Part shown: in pieces, positions 7,947 through 16,461 of the stretch
Position numbering within the stretch: the first letter of the stretch is position 1
Layout: each line of letters starts with the position of its first letter
Origin: an uncultured Clostridia bacterium
Lineage (GTDB): Bacteria; Bacillota; Clostridia; Christensenellales; Borkfalkiaceae
Length of the DNA: 49,619 bases
Direction: 5' to 3'
Assembly: GCA_947626005.1 (NCBI GenBank)
Contig: CANQQM010000056.1
Span: 1 to 49,619, forward strand
Notes under the pieces: generated by a model
Told to the model about the DNA's origin: nothing
Databases searched by the model: none
Seen by the model: the letters and a program-made list of their open reading frames with translations, nothing else
Program-made: the position numbers and the translations under genes

Positions 7947-8624
7947 TCACGGGTGGACGGAGGGGATGGCGTAGAGGTCGAATTCGCTGTCGAGGTCGAA
8001 GGTCTCGTTTTCGTCGAAGGCGGCGAGTTTGGAGACGGAGACCTCGTACGCCGTCATCGTGACGGTGTTCGTCTCCGAAAGCTTCTTCTGGTATTCCCTG
8101 CTCTGAATGCGCCCCGAGAGGGCGACGCGGTCCCCCACCTTCAGGTTCTGCACGAAGCGGGCGTTTCTCCCCCATGCGATGCAGGGGATGTAGTCCGACT
8201 TGTTGTAGGCGCGGTTGACGGCAAGGAGGAGGTCGGCGATCTCCCGATTGAAGGGGGTCGTGCGGTAGACGGGGGGCTTGCAGAGGTACCCCGAGAGCAC
8301 GATACCGTTGGGGTTGCGGGTGCCCGGTTCGACGAGTTCGCGCACGAACACGGTGAGCATGAGCCGCGACCTTCCCCCCTCGAGTTTGTTGTAGCTGCGG
8401 AACTGTCCGACGGCGCTGAGAATACTTCCGACGCCCAGCCCGCTCCCCTCGATGAGCCGTTCGGAGATGGTGACGGGCAGAATGTCCGCCTGCCCCGAAA
8501 GGCGCATCACGCGGACAAAGAGTTCGTAAAATCCCTCTCCGTACACCTCGTGCGAGAAGGTCGCTTCCGACACGATCTCGCCCATGATGTACACCTTGTT
8601 GTTCTTCTCGGAAATGTATTCCAT
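7947..8624 (-). CDS. Tandem-OB-fold single-stranded DNA-binding protein
   Basis: A 225-residue protein of the primosomal replication protein N/SSB type. Seen: two OB-like units. The first (about 8-95) has KVYIMGEIVSE and a GSILSAVGQFRSY strand; the second (about 105-200) has NGIVLSGYLCKPPVYR, IPCIAWGRNARFVQNLKVGDRVALSGRIQSREY and a final TAYEVSVSKL strand, the classic SSB signature. It lacks the long Gly/Pro-rich acidic C-tail of canonical SSB and ends in EFDLYAIPSVHP. Clostridia often carry such a second SSB-like protein; ssDNA binding in replication or repair is likely but its exact task is unknown. GGAGG lies about 11 nt before the ATG at 8624. Confidence 0.75.
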   Translation of the reverse strand: MEYISEKNNKVYIMGEIVSEATFSHEVYGEGFYELFVRVMRLSGQADILPVTISERLIEGSGLGVGSILSAVGQFRSYNKLEGGRSRLMLTVFVRELVEPGTRNPNGIVLSGYLCKPPVYRTTPFNREIADLLLAVNRAYNKSDYIPCIAWGRNARFVQNLKVGDRVALSGRIQSREYQKKLSETNTVTMTAYEVSVSKLAAFDENETFDLDSEFDLYAIPSVHP

Positions 8625-8664
8625 TGTCCTTCGGTCCTCCGTATCTATAAGATTTTCTTATACT

Positions 8665-9435
8665 TTAAGCGGCGTTTTTCGGGATCTGCCTGCCTGTGGG
8701 GTCGATGGCGTAGTTCTCCCTGTAGATGAGCTCTCCGACGGGCACGAACTCGAACCCGTTTGCGCGGAGAGTGTCGATGACGACGGGGAGCGCCTCCGCC
8801 GTGTGCAGCCCGTTGTTGTGCATGAGGATGATGGACCCGCTCTTCACCCTCCCGACGACGCGGGAGGAAATTTCGGAGGCGGAGAGGTCCTTCCAGTCGA
8901 GGGAATCGACGTCCCACTGAATGGAGTAGAGCCCCATCGCCTCGGCGGTGTCGATGACGAGGTCGTCGTAGTCGCCGTAGGGCGGGCGGAAAAGGTCGGG
9001 GCGTTTGCCGATAATCTTTTCGATCGCGGCGGAGGAGGTCTCGAGCTCCTTTTTGATCTCCCCTTCCGTAAGCCGCGACATGTAGGGGTGGGTCGCGCTG
9101 TGCGTTCCCACCTCGTGCCCCTCCTCGAAGATGCGCTTTAAGTACTCGGGGTACTTCTCCGCCCAGAACTCGACGGCAAAGAAGGTGACGCGCACCTTGC
9201 TCTCCTTTAAGGTCGTGAGGATCGCATCCGTCGAATCGACCCCCCAAGCGCAGTCGAAGGTGAGGGCGACCTTTCCCCCTTCCCTCTCCACGCAGTAGAT
9301 GGGAAGGGAGCGGGAGGAGCCGAAGTACACCTCCTGCGCGCCCGCGGCCGTCGCCGTGAGCGCCCCCGCCGCGACGAGGAGAACGAGGGCGGCGGCAACG
9401 AGAATGCTCTTTAGCCGAAGAGTGATAAAACGCAT
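8665..9435 (-). CDS. Polysaccharide deacetylase, PdaB-like
   Basis: A 256-residue exported protein with a signal peptide or N-terminal anchor (about 8-32, Ala/Leu-rich) and a NodB-homology domain. Seen: motif 1 TFDCAWG (59-65), motif 2 HSATHP (112-117, metal-binding His pair), motif 3 RPPYGDY (150-156), the WDVDSLDW stretch (about 174-181) and LMHNN near the C-terminus. The second Asp of the usual TFDDG motif is Cys, which matches sporulation PdaB proteins rather than chitin deacetylases. PdaB acts on spore-cortex peptidoglycan; a similar role here is by family resemblance. It lies 40 bp upstream of the SSB-like gene on the same strand, probably as a separate functional unit. Confidence 0.8.
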   Translation of the reverse strand: MRFITLRLKSILVAAALVLLVAAGALTATAAGAQEVYFGSSRSLPIYCVEREGGKVALTFDCAWGVDSTDAILTTLKESKVRVTFFAVEFWAEKYPEYLKRIFEEGHEVGTHSATHPYMSRLTEGEIKKELETSSAAIEKIIGKRPDLFRPPYGDYDDLVIDTAEAMGLYSIQWDVDSLDWKDLSASEISSRVVGRVKSGSIILMHNNGLHTAEALPVVIDTLRANGFEFVPVGELIYRENYAIDPTGRQIPKNAA

Positions 9436-9571
9436 TCAAACACCTATATCGTAACAGTTCTTCGGGGGAGAAAAATGGGAGATGCCGTCGGAAAAGAACA
9501 GAAACCGTCGGATCCTCCTCTCCCCCCTTCTACCCTATTCCTCCCCGTGCGTCCTTATGCGTCCCGAAAAG

Positions 9572-9591
9572 AAAAAAGCCCCCGCGGGGGC
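9572..9591 (-). terminator. Terminator of the comF transcription unit
   Basis: GCCCCCGCGGGGGC hairpin followed on the - strand by six T residues, 8 nt after the comF-like stop codon. Confidence 0.75.
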
Positions 9592-9598
9592 AAAAAAG

Positions 9599-10339
9599 TT
9601 ACGATTTTTCCTCAGGGGGAAGCCCGAAGGGGTGCTTGTTTTCCGCGCTCGTGACGGTGACGGCGTCGACCTCCGCCGCCCCTGCCCGCCGAAGGGCTCC
9701 CGCAAGCTCGGAGACGGTCGCGCCCGTCGTCAGGATGTCGTCGACGATGAGGATGTGTCTCCCGCGGACCGCCTTGCGGTCGAACACGTGGAAACAGCCC
9801 ACGAGGTTTTCCTCCCGCTCCCGCCTTGTGAGCGCCTTCTGCGACGAACTTTCCTTGTTCTTGGAGACGACGTCGAGGAGCTCCCGCCCCTCCCGCGCGA
9901 CCCGCTCCGCAAGCAGACGGGACTGGTTGAACCCCCTCTTGCGCTCGGCCTTCTTCGTCATGGGGACAAAGACGACGGCGTCCGCATCGGGGAACTCCTT
10001 TTCGACAAGGGGAAGGAGGAGGTCGCCGAGGGTGCGGCAGAGGTATTTCTCTCCCCGTTTGAAGCGGATGACGAGCCGTGCCGCGTCGCCGTCGTGCGAA
10101 AAGACGGAACGCGCCTTCCGCACCCCGAGCGGCTTTGCCTTGCACTCGAGGCAGACGCCTTCCTCCCGCACCCGCCGCCCGCAGAAGGGGCAGACGGTCG
10201 TCTGAAAGGGAAGGGTGCAGAGGCAGGGCGCGCAGATGCGCTCGTTCAAAAAGACTTCCCGTCCGCACACGTCGCAAGTGAAGTTGTTCTCTTCCTCGTA
10301 TGCGTCCGCGCCCGCCTTCAGCTTCTCGAGAAGTTTCAT
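9599..10339 (-). CDS. comF: ComF-family phosphoribosyltransferase-like protein
   Basis: A 246-residue protein with two domains. The N-terminal zinc finger has CDVC, CAPC, CPFC and CLEC pairs (about 22-71). The C-terminal type I phosphoribosyltransferase domain has the PRPP-binding loop ILIVDDILTTGAT (about 197-209) and KRGFNQSRLLAERV (about 133-146). ComF is a cytoplasmic protein needed for DNA uptake in naturally competent bacteria and is widely conserved in Firmicutes. No other competence gene is nearby. It begins 12 nt after the acidic zinc-ribbon gene, with which it forms an operon, and is closed by a strong terminator. Confidence 0.88.
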   Translation of the reverse strand: MKLLEKLKAGADAYEEENNFTCDVCGREVFLNERICAPCLCTLPFQTTVCPFCGRRVREEGVCLECKAKPLGVRKARSVFSHDGDAARLVIRFKRGEKYLCRTLGDLLLPLVEKEFPDADAVVFVPMTKKAERKRGFNQSRLLAERVAREGRELLDVVSKNKESSSQKALTRREREENLVGCFHVFDRKAVRGRHILIVDDILTTGATVSELAGALRRAGAAEVDAVTVTSAENKHPFGLPPEEKS

Positions 10340-10351
10340 GGCATTTACGGC

Positions 10352-10843
10352 TTAGAAATCGTCGTCGCCGTCCTCTTTCTCGTCGTCATCGTCGTCATCG
10401 TCGTCGCCGAGGGTGTAGATCTCGTCGCCCGTGACGTACTCCATGTCCTCTTCCTCGTCGCCTTCGTACTCTTCGTCCTCCGATTCCGACTCGTCGAATT
10501 CGTCGTCGAACTCCTCGTCGATCTCGCCGATCTCCGAATCGAGGTCGGCGTCGGTGTCGTCGTCGAGGTATTCCCGCCACTCGTCGTCCTCGTCGGAGTC
10601 GGAAGGCTCCTCCTCGTACTCGGACTTCTTGCGGCACTCCTCGCACATCTTCTCCCCGGGGCGCATCATGTTCTCGCCGCAGATGGGGCAAAGTTCGGTG
10701 GGGATATCGTCCTCCGCCTCTTCGATCTCGTCGAAGTCGGTCGGGATCCCCTTCATCTCCTTCAGGCAGACGTCGCAGTACTCCTGCTTTTCCGCGTCGA
10801 TATAGTTGAGCTCGCAGCGCGGGCATTTCATGTAACGTATCAT
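10352..10843 (-). CDS. Acidic-tailed zinc-ribbon protein
   Basis: A 163-residue protein. Three Cys-pair knuckles fill the N-terminal half (CPRC 8-11, CDVC 23-26, CPIC 52-55, CEEC 67-70), resembling the flagellar/competence-linked YvyF zinc-ribbon type. The C-terminal half (about 74-163) is almost entirely Asp/Glu/Ser with a run of eight Asp, suggesting a disordered polyanionic tail that could mimic nucleic acid or bind a basic partner. It is the promoter-proximal gene of a two-gene operon with comF. In many Firmicutes a small zinc-ribbon protein sits beside comF; the acidic tail is the unusual part. Function is unknown. Confidence 0.72.
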   Translation of the reverse strand: MIRYMKCPRCELNYIDAEKQEYCDVCLKEMKGIPTDFDEIEEAEDDIPTELCPICGENMMRPGEKMCEECRKKSEYEEEPSDSDEDDEWREYLDDDTDADLDSEIGEIDEEFDDEFDESESEDEEYEGDEEEDMEYVTGDEIYTLGDDDDDDDDEKEDGDDDF

Positions 10844-10885
10844 AGCGATCTCCCTCCTGTACTCCCTACGGTTACAGGCTAATAA

Positions 10886-10914
10886 ATTATATTAGTATTT
10901 ATTTTTTTTGTAAA
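10886..10914 (-). promoter_or_regulatory. Promoter of the zinc-ribbon/comF operon
   Basis: On the - strand: TTTACA, 17-bp A-rich spacer, TATAAT; about 43 nt before the start codon. Confidence 0.7.
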
Positions 10915-11009
10915 CCGTTTTTTTATACCTTTCGCAAAAAATCCGCGGATTTTCAAAACTTTTTTTGTTTCGCCCCCGCCTCCCGCCGCGGCTCTCCCGA
11001 AAAAGGCAG

Positions 11010-11041
11010 AAAAATTCCCCGCCGCGGACCGCGGCGGGGGG
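11010..11041 (-). terminator. Terminator of the Pro/Glu-tailed lipoprotein gene
   Basis: CCCCGCCGC pairs with GCGGCGGGG around a 5-nt loop and is followed by AATTTTT on the - strand, directly after the stop codon at 11046. Confidence 0.75.
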
Positions 11042-11045
11042 AAAG

Positions 11046-13577
11046 TTACTCGTTGTCTTTGGGCTCTTCGGGAGCGGGCTCCTCGGTGGGAGTAGCGGGC
11101 TCCTCGGTGGGAGCTTCGGGAGCGGCTTCCTCGACAGGCGTCTCGGGAGCGGGCTCCTCGGTAGGAGCGGCGGGCTCTTCCGTGGGCGTCTCGGGAGCGG
11201 CTTCCTCGGTGGGAGCGGCTTCCTCGGTAGGAGCAGTCTCCTCGGTGGGAGCGGGCTCTTCAACGGGAGCTTCGGGAGTGGGCTCCTCAACAGGAGCAGA
11301 TTCCTCAGCTACCCCTGCGGTAGCAGCCCCTGCGGTAGCAGGCTCCTCGGTAGGAGCAGATTCCTCCTCGGTGGCGTACACGTCGAGCTCTTCGTCGACG
11401 TCGGTCTCGACCTTCATCCGCTCTTCCTTGGGCTGCCCGTCCGCCTTCTTCTTGTGGCGGATAAGGAAGAAGATGCCGACGCCCGCGCCGATCGCTACGA
11501 GCCCGATGGAGACGCCGATGAGCGCCCATGCCCATGCGGGAAGGCCGGTATCCGTCTCTTCGGGCGGCGTGAACCGCTCGAGGCCCGTCGTCTTCCAGTA
11601 CTCGGAATAGGCCTCCGCGTCCGCTTCGCTCATTTCGCCGAGGCGGGTGACGAAGTAGGAATAGGTGCGGTAGGAGACGTTCTTCTCGTCCTTGAAGCGG
11701 TCCTGCGTCTCCCCCGTTCCGTTGACGAAGGCGTGGAAGGCCTCCTGCTCGTCCTTGGTGTAGAGGTAGGTGTCCTTCTTGCCTTCGGCGACGGCGTCCG
11801 CGATGTTCGCATCGAACTGCTCGGACTCGCCCGTGTAGAAGAAGTACTTGATGGCGTCGGAGAGCTTGGCTTTGCTGTCGTCCGTGAGCTTGGCAAGATA
11901 GCCGACTTCTTTGTCGGAATCCATGATCTCGTCGTACTTGTCGTTGAACGCCTCGAGCTCGACGTTGTTCATGAGCTTCCCGTCGGCGTTCTTGATGCCG
12001 ACCGCCGAGACGTAGGAATAGGCGGTGCTGCCGAACTGTTCGGCGTCCGCAAAGAACACGGTGCCGTCGATGACTTCGTAGTTGTACCAGCCGCTTGCGT
12101 GCTCGACGTCGAGAAGTTTGACGGTGCGGTATGCCGCGTTGTCCTCGTCGCCGTAGGTGAGGTTGCGGTAGTTGTTCTCCTCCCCGTTGTAGACGGCACG
12201 CTCGACGGAGAGGCCGTTCCCGTTCGTGCGGGTGAGGTAGGCGTAGTGGTACTTCGCGTCCGACGTGTTGTCGATATCGACGATGGTCGCGCTGCCGATG
12301 TCGTAGGCGACCTCGAGCTCCTTCGCGATGCTGCCGTTTTTATCGACGTCGACGCGGTACAGGTTGCCCGAATTCACATAGAGGTAATGGTGCCCTGCGC
12401 TGTCGCGGTAGAAGTAGGCGGCATCCGTCGCCTTGTTCGCCGCATCGACGGCGTTTGCAACGGGTTCGAGCGCGTCCGACTTGCTGCCGTTTGCGGCGAC
12501 CGAATCCCAGCCCGAGGCGATCTTCTCCTCGGAGAGGAAGTAGAGCGCGTCGTCCGCACCCGTCGTGCTGCTTGTCGTCGCCGTCTGCGCACGGGTGAAG
12601 TAGACGCCGCCGTTCTTGTAGGAACGGAGGGTATAGGTGTACCCGACGGGCGATTCGGGAACAGACTCGCTGTGGTTGAACGCGGTGAGGTGGGTCTCAC
12701 GGTCGTTGAGGCCCATGCCGTCGAGGACGATCTCGCCGAGGTTGACGTAAGGGATCTCGCCGTCGAGGTTCTCCTCGATGTAGTCCATATCCCAGAAGGA
12801 TTCGTCCGCATAGGCGTACCCTGCGGGGACGGAGGTCGCGTCGGCGCGGACGCGGTAGATCTGGTTATAGGAGAGGGTGACCGCCCCGTCGCTGTCGGCG
12901 TTGTCGGTGACGTTCATCGTGTAGTACACCCACGCGTTCTCCTTGTCGGCGCTGTCGAAGAGGTACTGGGTGACGTCGTCCGCAAGGACGGTGTCCGTCT
13001 CCGTCGCCGTGTTGTAGGAGTGCAGGGTGAAGGTGCTCGTCCCTTCCGAGTAGAGGACGCAGACCGCGTCCCCCGCCTTTACGAAGCGGTAGGGCGTCGT
13101 GTTGGTCGCAAGGCGGAAGAGGTCGTCGATGTCCGTCCCGTCGAGCTTGGCGCTCTTGAAGTCGAGATAGCTGTTTTCGACGACGCCCGACGTGTTGCGC
13201 ACGTTGGTGGGCGTGGCGTAGTACACTCTGTCGCCGTAGATGAAGATGCCCGCCGTGTAGTCCCCCGCCACCATGAGGGAGGGGATGACCGTCTCGGCCT
13301 TGTTCTCCTTCGCCGCGACGTCCGCCTTCTTCACCCGCATGAGGGACCCTTTGACGGGTGCGCCGTAGGTGTTGTCGGAGGTGTACGTCTCGACGCCGTT
13401 GATGAAGTAATAGTAGTCCCCCACGCCGACGACGAAGCCGCCGTTGGAGACCACATCCCCTTCGGGAATGCCCGAAGGCGGGGTGAACGCGCCCGCGCAC
13501 GCTCCGAGCGACGCGGCGCCCGCGGCCAGTACTGCCGCCGCGGCAAATCCCGTGATTTTCCTGAGAATTTTACGCAT
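11046..13577 (-). CDS. Large surface lipoprotein with second membrane span and Pro/Glu-rich tail
   Basis: An 843-residue protein. Seen: signal peptide 1-26 with lipobox LGAC (Cys27); a long extracellular part (about 30-680) rich in Tyr/Asn/Asp with repeated short beta units such as DYYYFINGV, DRVYYA and HHYLYVNSGNLYRV, suggestive of a propeller-like DUF5050-type fold; one transmembrane helix at about 683-706 (WAWALIGVSIGLVAIG) followed by HKKK; and a tail (708-843) built from imperfect repeats of PTEEPAPE type. By the positive-inside rule the tail should be cytoplasmic, so the protein would be anchored both by lipid and by the helix. Function is unknown; sensing or envelope scaffolding is possible. 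It is transcribed alone. Confidence 0.85.
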   Translation of the reverse strand: MRKILRKITGFAAAAVLAAGAASLGACAGAFTPPSGIPEGDVVSNGGFVVGVGDYYYFINGVETYTSDNTYGAPVKGSLMRVKKADVAAKENKAETVIPSLMVAGDYTAGIFIYGDRVYYATPTNVRNTSGVVENSYLDFKSAKLDGTDIDDLFRLATNTTPYRFVKAGDAVCVLYSEGTSTFTLHSYNTATETDTVLADDVTQYLFDSADKENAWVYYTMNVTDNADSDGAVTLSYNQIYRVRADATSVPAGYAYADESFWDMDYIEENLDGEIPYVNLGEIVLDGMGLNDRETHLTAFNHSESVPESPVGYTYTLRSYKNGGVYFTRAQTATTSSTTGADDALYFLSEEKIASGWDSVAANGSKSDALEPVANAVDAANKATDAAYFYRDSAGHHYLYVNSGNLYRVDVDKNGSIAKELEVAYDIGSATIVDIDNTSDAKYHYAYLTRTNGNGLSVERAVYNGEENNYRNLTYGDEDNAAYRTVKLLDVEHASGWYNYEVIDGTVFFADAEQFGSTAYSYVSAVGIKNADGKLMNNVELEAFNDKYDEIMDSDKEVGYLAKLTDDSKAKLSDAIKYFFYTGESEQFDANIADAVAEGKKDTYLYTKDEQEAFHAFVNGTGETQDRFKDEKNVSYRTYSYFVTRLGEMSEADAEAYSEYWKTTGLERFTPPEETDTGLPAWAWALIGVSIGLVAIGAGVGIFFLIRHKKKADGQPKEERMKVETDVDEELDVYATEEESAPTEEPATAGAATAGVAEESAPVEEPTPEAPVEEPAPTEETAPTEEAAPTEEAAPETPTEEPAAPTEEPAPETPVEEAAPEAPTEEPATPTEEPAPEEPKDNE

Positions 13578-13632
13578 AGATATGTTCCCTTACCGTGATC
13601 CGAAAATTTACGGTTCTAACGATACGCTATTT

Positions 13633-13661
13633 ATTATAAACTAAAATAGAAGGTTTGGCAA
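13633..13661 (-). promoter_or_regulatory. Promoter of the Pro/Glu-tailed lipoprotein gene
   Basis: On the - strand: TTGCCA, 17-bp spacer, TATAAT; about 55 nt before the start codon. Confidence 0.7.
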
Positions 13662-13742
13662 TCAAAAACCCGTGAAACTTGCACTTTTCTTTGAAAAATT
13701 TGCAGGCGTTTCGCGGGGGAGAGGGCAAAGGCGGAGGTTTTT

Positions 13743-13955
13743 ATGGAAAAATTCGGCATCTTCGAGCTTCTCGACGCGCTTGCGGCGCTCACCGCCCCGA
13801 AGGAGGACGCCCCTCCCCCTCCCGAAGAGGAGGAGAAAAACGCCCCCGCTCCTTCCCCCGAAGAAGGCGGCCCCGCCTCCCTTAAGGGAGACGCGCTCGA
13901 GAGCTTTTTGTCCCGTCACGACGAACGGGCAAGGCGGGCGAAAAAGGTCAGATAA
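13743..13955 (+). CDS. Small Pro/Glu-linker protein of unknown function
   Basis: A 70-residue protein with an N-terminal hydrophobic helix (FGIFELLDALAALT, 4-17), a Pro/Glu linker (about 19-45) and a basic C-terminal helix (SFLSRHDERARRAKKV, about 54-69). CGGAGG lies 6 nt before the ATG, which argues that it is real despite its size. Small proteins ending in a similar FLxRHdeRxRR helix are common in Clostridia, but I know no function for them. It is one of few + strand genes on this arm and its end overlaps the convergent esterase gene by 8 bp. Confidence 0.6.
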   Translation: MEKFGIFELLDALAALTAPKEDAPPPPEEEEKNAPAPSPEEGGPASLKGDALESFLSRHDERARRAKKVR

Positions 13956-14760
13956 CGGCAAATCCCCGCGCGCGCAACCATTTGAAGAGCGCCCCCGTCC
14001 ACGCCGAGACGGCCTCGTTGATGAGGTCCCCCGAGGGAGTGTCCGCCGTCTCGAAGGTCGCGACGCTGAGCCCGTGCGGCCCGTGTTCGAAGATGTGGAG
14101 CTCAAACGGCACCCCCGCCCGCCGATACGCCTCGGCAAGCAGAAGAGAGTTTTCGACGGGGACGAGCCCGTCCTCGAAGGTGTGCCAAAGGAAGGCGGGA
14201 ACGCTGTCTTTCGTGACGAGCTTTTCGACGGAAAGACGGGCACGGAGTTCTTTTTTCCCGCCCGAAATGAAGTTCGCCGAATCCTCGTGGGTGAATTCCC
14301 CCGTCGTCACGACGGGATAGGCGAGCGCGACGGCGTCGGGCCGCACGCCGCGAAGTTCCGACTGCTCCCAGACCGTCGCGAGGAGCCCGATGAGGTGGCC
14401 GCCCGCCGAGAAGCCAATCGCGCCGACATGGGTGGGGTCGACGGAGTATTTTTCCGCCTCGGTGCGGATGAAGCGCATCGCCATCGCCGCCTCGAAGAGG
14501 GGGACGGGGTGAGCCGTCTTTGTCGTGTATTCGAGCACGAACGCCTGATACCCTTCCCCGACGAAGGCGAGCGCGACGGGCTCCCCTTCCCGTGCGGAGA
14601 CGGAGTAGTACGCACCCCCGGGCACGACGAGCATGGCGGGGCGGATCTTTCGCGGGAGCTCGGGGTTCCTCTCCCGCGCATAGACGGTGAGAAATCCCCC
14701 TTCTCTCCCCTTTCTCTCTTCCCCGAAATAGGCATACAAATCGATTTTTTCGCAGACCAT
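13948..14760 (-). CDS. Alpha/beta-hydrolase, acetyl-xylan esterase-like
   Basis: A 270-residue cytoplasmic esterase of the BD-FAE/Axe2-like alpha/beta-hydrolase group. Seen: oxyanion-hole motif VVPGGAYY (45-52), nucleophile Ser118 in GFSAGG, Asp197 in FEDGLVP and His229 in HGPHG, completing the triad. No signal peptide is present. These enzymes remove acetyl or feruloyl groups from sugars or act on small esters; the actual substrate cannot be read from sequence. A role in plant-glycan use would fit the GH43 and ABC genes at 39-46 kb, but they are far away and not co-transcribed. Confidence 0.82.
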   Translation of the reverse strand: MVCEKIDLYAYFGEERKGREGGFLTVYARERNPELPRKIRPAMLVVPGGAYYSVSAREGEPVALAFVGEGYQAFVLEYTTKTAHPVPLFEAAMAMRFIRTEAEKYSVDPTHVGAIGFSAGGHLIGLLATVWEQSELRGVRPDAVALAYPVVTTGEFTHEDSANFISGGKKELRARLSVEKLVTKDSVPAFLWHTFEDGLVPVENSLLLAEAYRRAGVPFELHIFEHGPHGLSVATFETADTPSGDLINEAVSAWTGALFKWLRARGFAVI

Positions 14761-14777
14761 TCCCTTCCTCCGAAGTC

Positions 14778-14807
14778 AAAAAAACCGAACGCGGCGCGTT
14801 CGGTTTG
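14778..14807 (-). terminator. Terminator of rplM-rpsI
   Basis: AAACCGAACGC pairs with GCGTTCGGTTT around a GGC loop; on the - strand the stem ends in a T run. It lies 5 bp after the rpsI stop. Confidence 0.85.
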
Positions 14808-14812
14808 ATTTT

Positions 14813-15226
14813 TTATCTCTTGGAGAACTGAGGCGCACGGCGTGCTTTCTTGAGACCGTACTTCTTCCTCTCCTTGACGCGGGGATCTCTCGTGAGGAAA
14901 CCCGCTTTCTTGAGCGCGGGACGCGTTTCGGGTTCCGCTTCGAGGAGCGCCCTCGCGATGCCGAGGCGGATCGCCCCCGCCTGACCCGTAAAGCCGCCGC
15001 CGATGACGTTGACGAAGATGTCGTACTTGCCTTCCGCCGAAACTTCGACGAGGGGCTGCTTCACGACGTATTGCGTGGTGCCCTGAGGGAAATAATCTTC
15101 GAGCGTGCGGTCGTTGATCGTGATCGCGCCGCTGCCGCCCGGAATGAGACGGACGCGGGCGATGGCCTTCTTTCTTCTGCCCGTTCCCCAGAACTGTAAT
15201 TTTTTCTTGATCGTCGCTTTAGCCAT
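14813..15226 (-). CDS. rpsI: 30S ribosomal protein S9
   Basis: A 137-residue protein with the S9 signature: [19 protein letters not shown] near the N-terminus, [19 protein letters not shown] (about 75-93), and the conserved basic C-terminal [12 protein letters not shown] that reaches the P-site tRNA. Length is typical. It is the second gene of the rplM-rpsI operon, 17 nt after rplM. Confidence 0.98.
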   Translation of the reverse strand: MAKATIKKKLQFWGTGRRKKAIARVRLIPGGSGAITINDRTLEDYFPQGTTQYVVKQPLVEVSAEGKYDIFVNVIGGGFTGQAGAIRLGIARALLEAEPETRPALKKAGFLTRDPRVKERKKYGLKKARRAPQFSKR

Positions 15227-15243
15227 TTTTTTCCTATCCCCTC

Positions 15244-15675
15244 TTAAAATAATTTCAGCGGTTCGGGCTTCTGAGCCGCGTGGTTGTGCTCCGCGCCCTT
15301 GAAGATCTTGAGCTTTTTGATCATCTGTCTTCCGAGGGAATTCTTGGGAAGCATGCCGCGCACGGCTTCGTAGACCGCGAGGTCGCTGCGTTCCGCCATC
15401 ATCTTCCCATAGGAGATCTCCTTGAGCCCGCCGATATATCCGGTGTGATAGCGGTAAAACTTATTCTCGAGCTTTTTGCCCGTAAGAACGACTTTGTCGC
15501 TGTTGATCACGATGACGTAATCGCCCGCGTCGACGTTGGGGGTGAAGGTGGGCTTGTTCTTGCCGCGCAGGACGGACGCCACTTTCGAGGCGAGCCGACC
15601 GAGCGGAATGCCGTCTGCATCGACGACGTACCACTTTCTCTCCACCGTTTGCGCGTTTGCCATGTAGGTTTTCAT
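15244..15675 (-). CDS. rplM: 50S ribosomal protein L13
   Basis: A 143-residue protein with typical L13 features: [25 protein letters not shown] (about 14-38), [18 protein letters not shown] (about 51-68) and a [19 protein letters not shown] loop. L13 binds 23S rRNA early in large-subunit assembly. First gene of the operon with rpsI; a leader of about 100 nt precedes it. Confidence 0.98.
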   Translation of the reverse strand: MKTYMANAQTVERKWYVVDADGIPLGRLASKVASVLRGKNKPTFTPNVDAGDYVIVINSDKVVLTGKKLENKFYRYHTGYIGGLKEISYGKMMAERSDLAVYEAVRGMLPKNSLGRQMIKKLKIFKGAEHNHAAQKPEPLKLF

Positions 15676-15782
15676 ATCCGTACTCCTTTTTGTTGCGAAG
15701 GCAGTGGCTTTTTCTGTCGGCGCATCATTTCGGGAACGCCCGGGGCGGGGCGGATTCTGCCTCTCTTGCCGACTACTTCTTT

Positions 15783-15811
15783 ATTATAGGTCGCTTTGGA
15801 GGTTCCGTCAA
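15783..15811 (-). promoter_or_regulatory. rplM-rpsI promoter
   Basis: On the - strand: TTGACG, 17-bp spacer, TATAAT. The transcript has a leader of about 100 nt (15676-15776) where Firmicutes often carry an L13 autoregulatory RNA; I could not confirm a fold. Confidence 0.85.
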
Positions 15812-15862
15812 GCTGTTTTGAAGTTGGATTTTAAGATTTTTTCGGAAAAACAGAAAATATTT

Positions 15863-15904
15863 CACGCCCCCGAATGCGGGGCGCCGACCCGCCGCGGGGG
15901 CGTT
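15863..15904 (-). terminator. Possible terminator of the cysE-alaS operon
   Basis: ACGCCCCCG and CGGGGGCGT form a stem around a GC-rich loop, followed by AAATATTTT on the - strand, just after the acetyltransferase stop at 15910. Confidence 0.5.
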
Positions 15905-15909
15905 TTCCG

Positions 15910-16461
15910 TCACAATTTCCGAAGGATGCGCGCGGGGTTTCCCGCAACGACGCAATCGGAGGGGACATCGTGCGTGACGACGCTCCCCGCGCCGATCACC
16001 ACTCTGTCGCCCACCGTCACCCCGGGCAGGATGCGCACGCCGCCGCCGATCCACACGTCGTTCCCCACGCGGATGGGCTTCGCGAACTCGAGTTCTTTCC
16101 GCCGCACGGTGTAGTCGAGGGGGTGCCCCGCCGTGTAGAAGCCGCACTGCGGGCCGATCATCACGTTGTCGCCGAAGGTGAGGGTGTTGCAGTCGATGAA
16201 CACGCAGTCGTTGTTGCTGTAGAAGTTTTCGCCGACGAAGGTGTTGAAGCCGTAGTCGAACCAGACGTTGGGCTCGAAGTGGAACCTTTCCCCGTGTCCG
16301 CCGAGGAGGGAGTGCATGATCTCCCGCTGCCTTGCGGTGTCGGAGCGCGGCGTCTGATTATACTCCTGCGAGAGCCCCTTCGCCCGCATGAGGCGGGGAG
16401 CAAGGTCGGGGTCCTGCGCATAGTAGAGCTCCCCCGCGAGCATTTTTTCGCGTTCTGTCAT
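15910..16461 (-). CDS. Maltose/galactoside O-acetyltransferase family
   Basis: A 183-residue LbH (left-handed beta-helix) acetyltransferase that transfers acetyl from acetyl-CoA to sugars. Seen: an N-terminal Maa domain (EKMLAGELYYAQDPDL, 4-19), hexapeptide repeats (VFIDCNTLTFGDNVMIGPQC), the catalytic His region YTAGHPLD, and the terminal loop VIGAGSVVTHDVPSDCVVAGNPARILR. Its start overlaps the alaS stop by 4 nt (ATGA), so it is coupled to alaS, an odd partner; sugar detoxification is the usual proposal for this family. Confidence 0.88.
   Translation of the reverse strand: MTEREKMLAGELYYAQDPDLAPRLMRAKGLSQEYNQTPRSDTARQREIMHSLLGGHGERFHFEPNVWFDYGFNTFVGENFYSNNDCVFIDCNTLTFGDNVMIGPQCGFYTAGHPLDYTVRRKELEFAKPIRVGNDVWIGGGVRILPGVTVGDRVVIGAGSVVTHDVPSDCVVAGNPARILRKL

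Noticed and set aside
10965-13598. Long + strand frame opposite the Pro/Glu-tailed lipoprotein
   Set aside because: No ribosome site or family resemblance; the opposite strand has signal peptide, lipobox, promoter and terminator.
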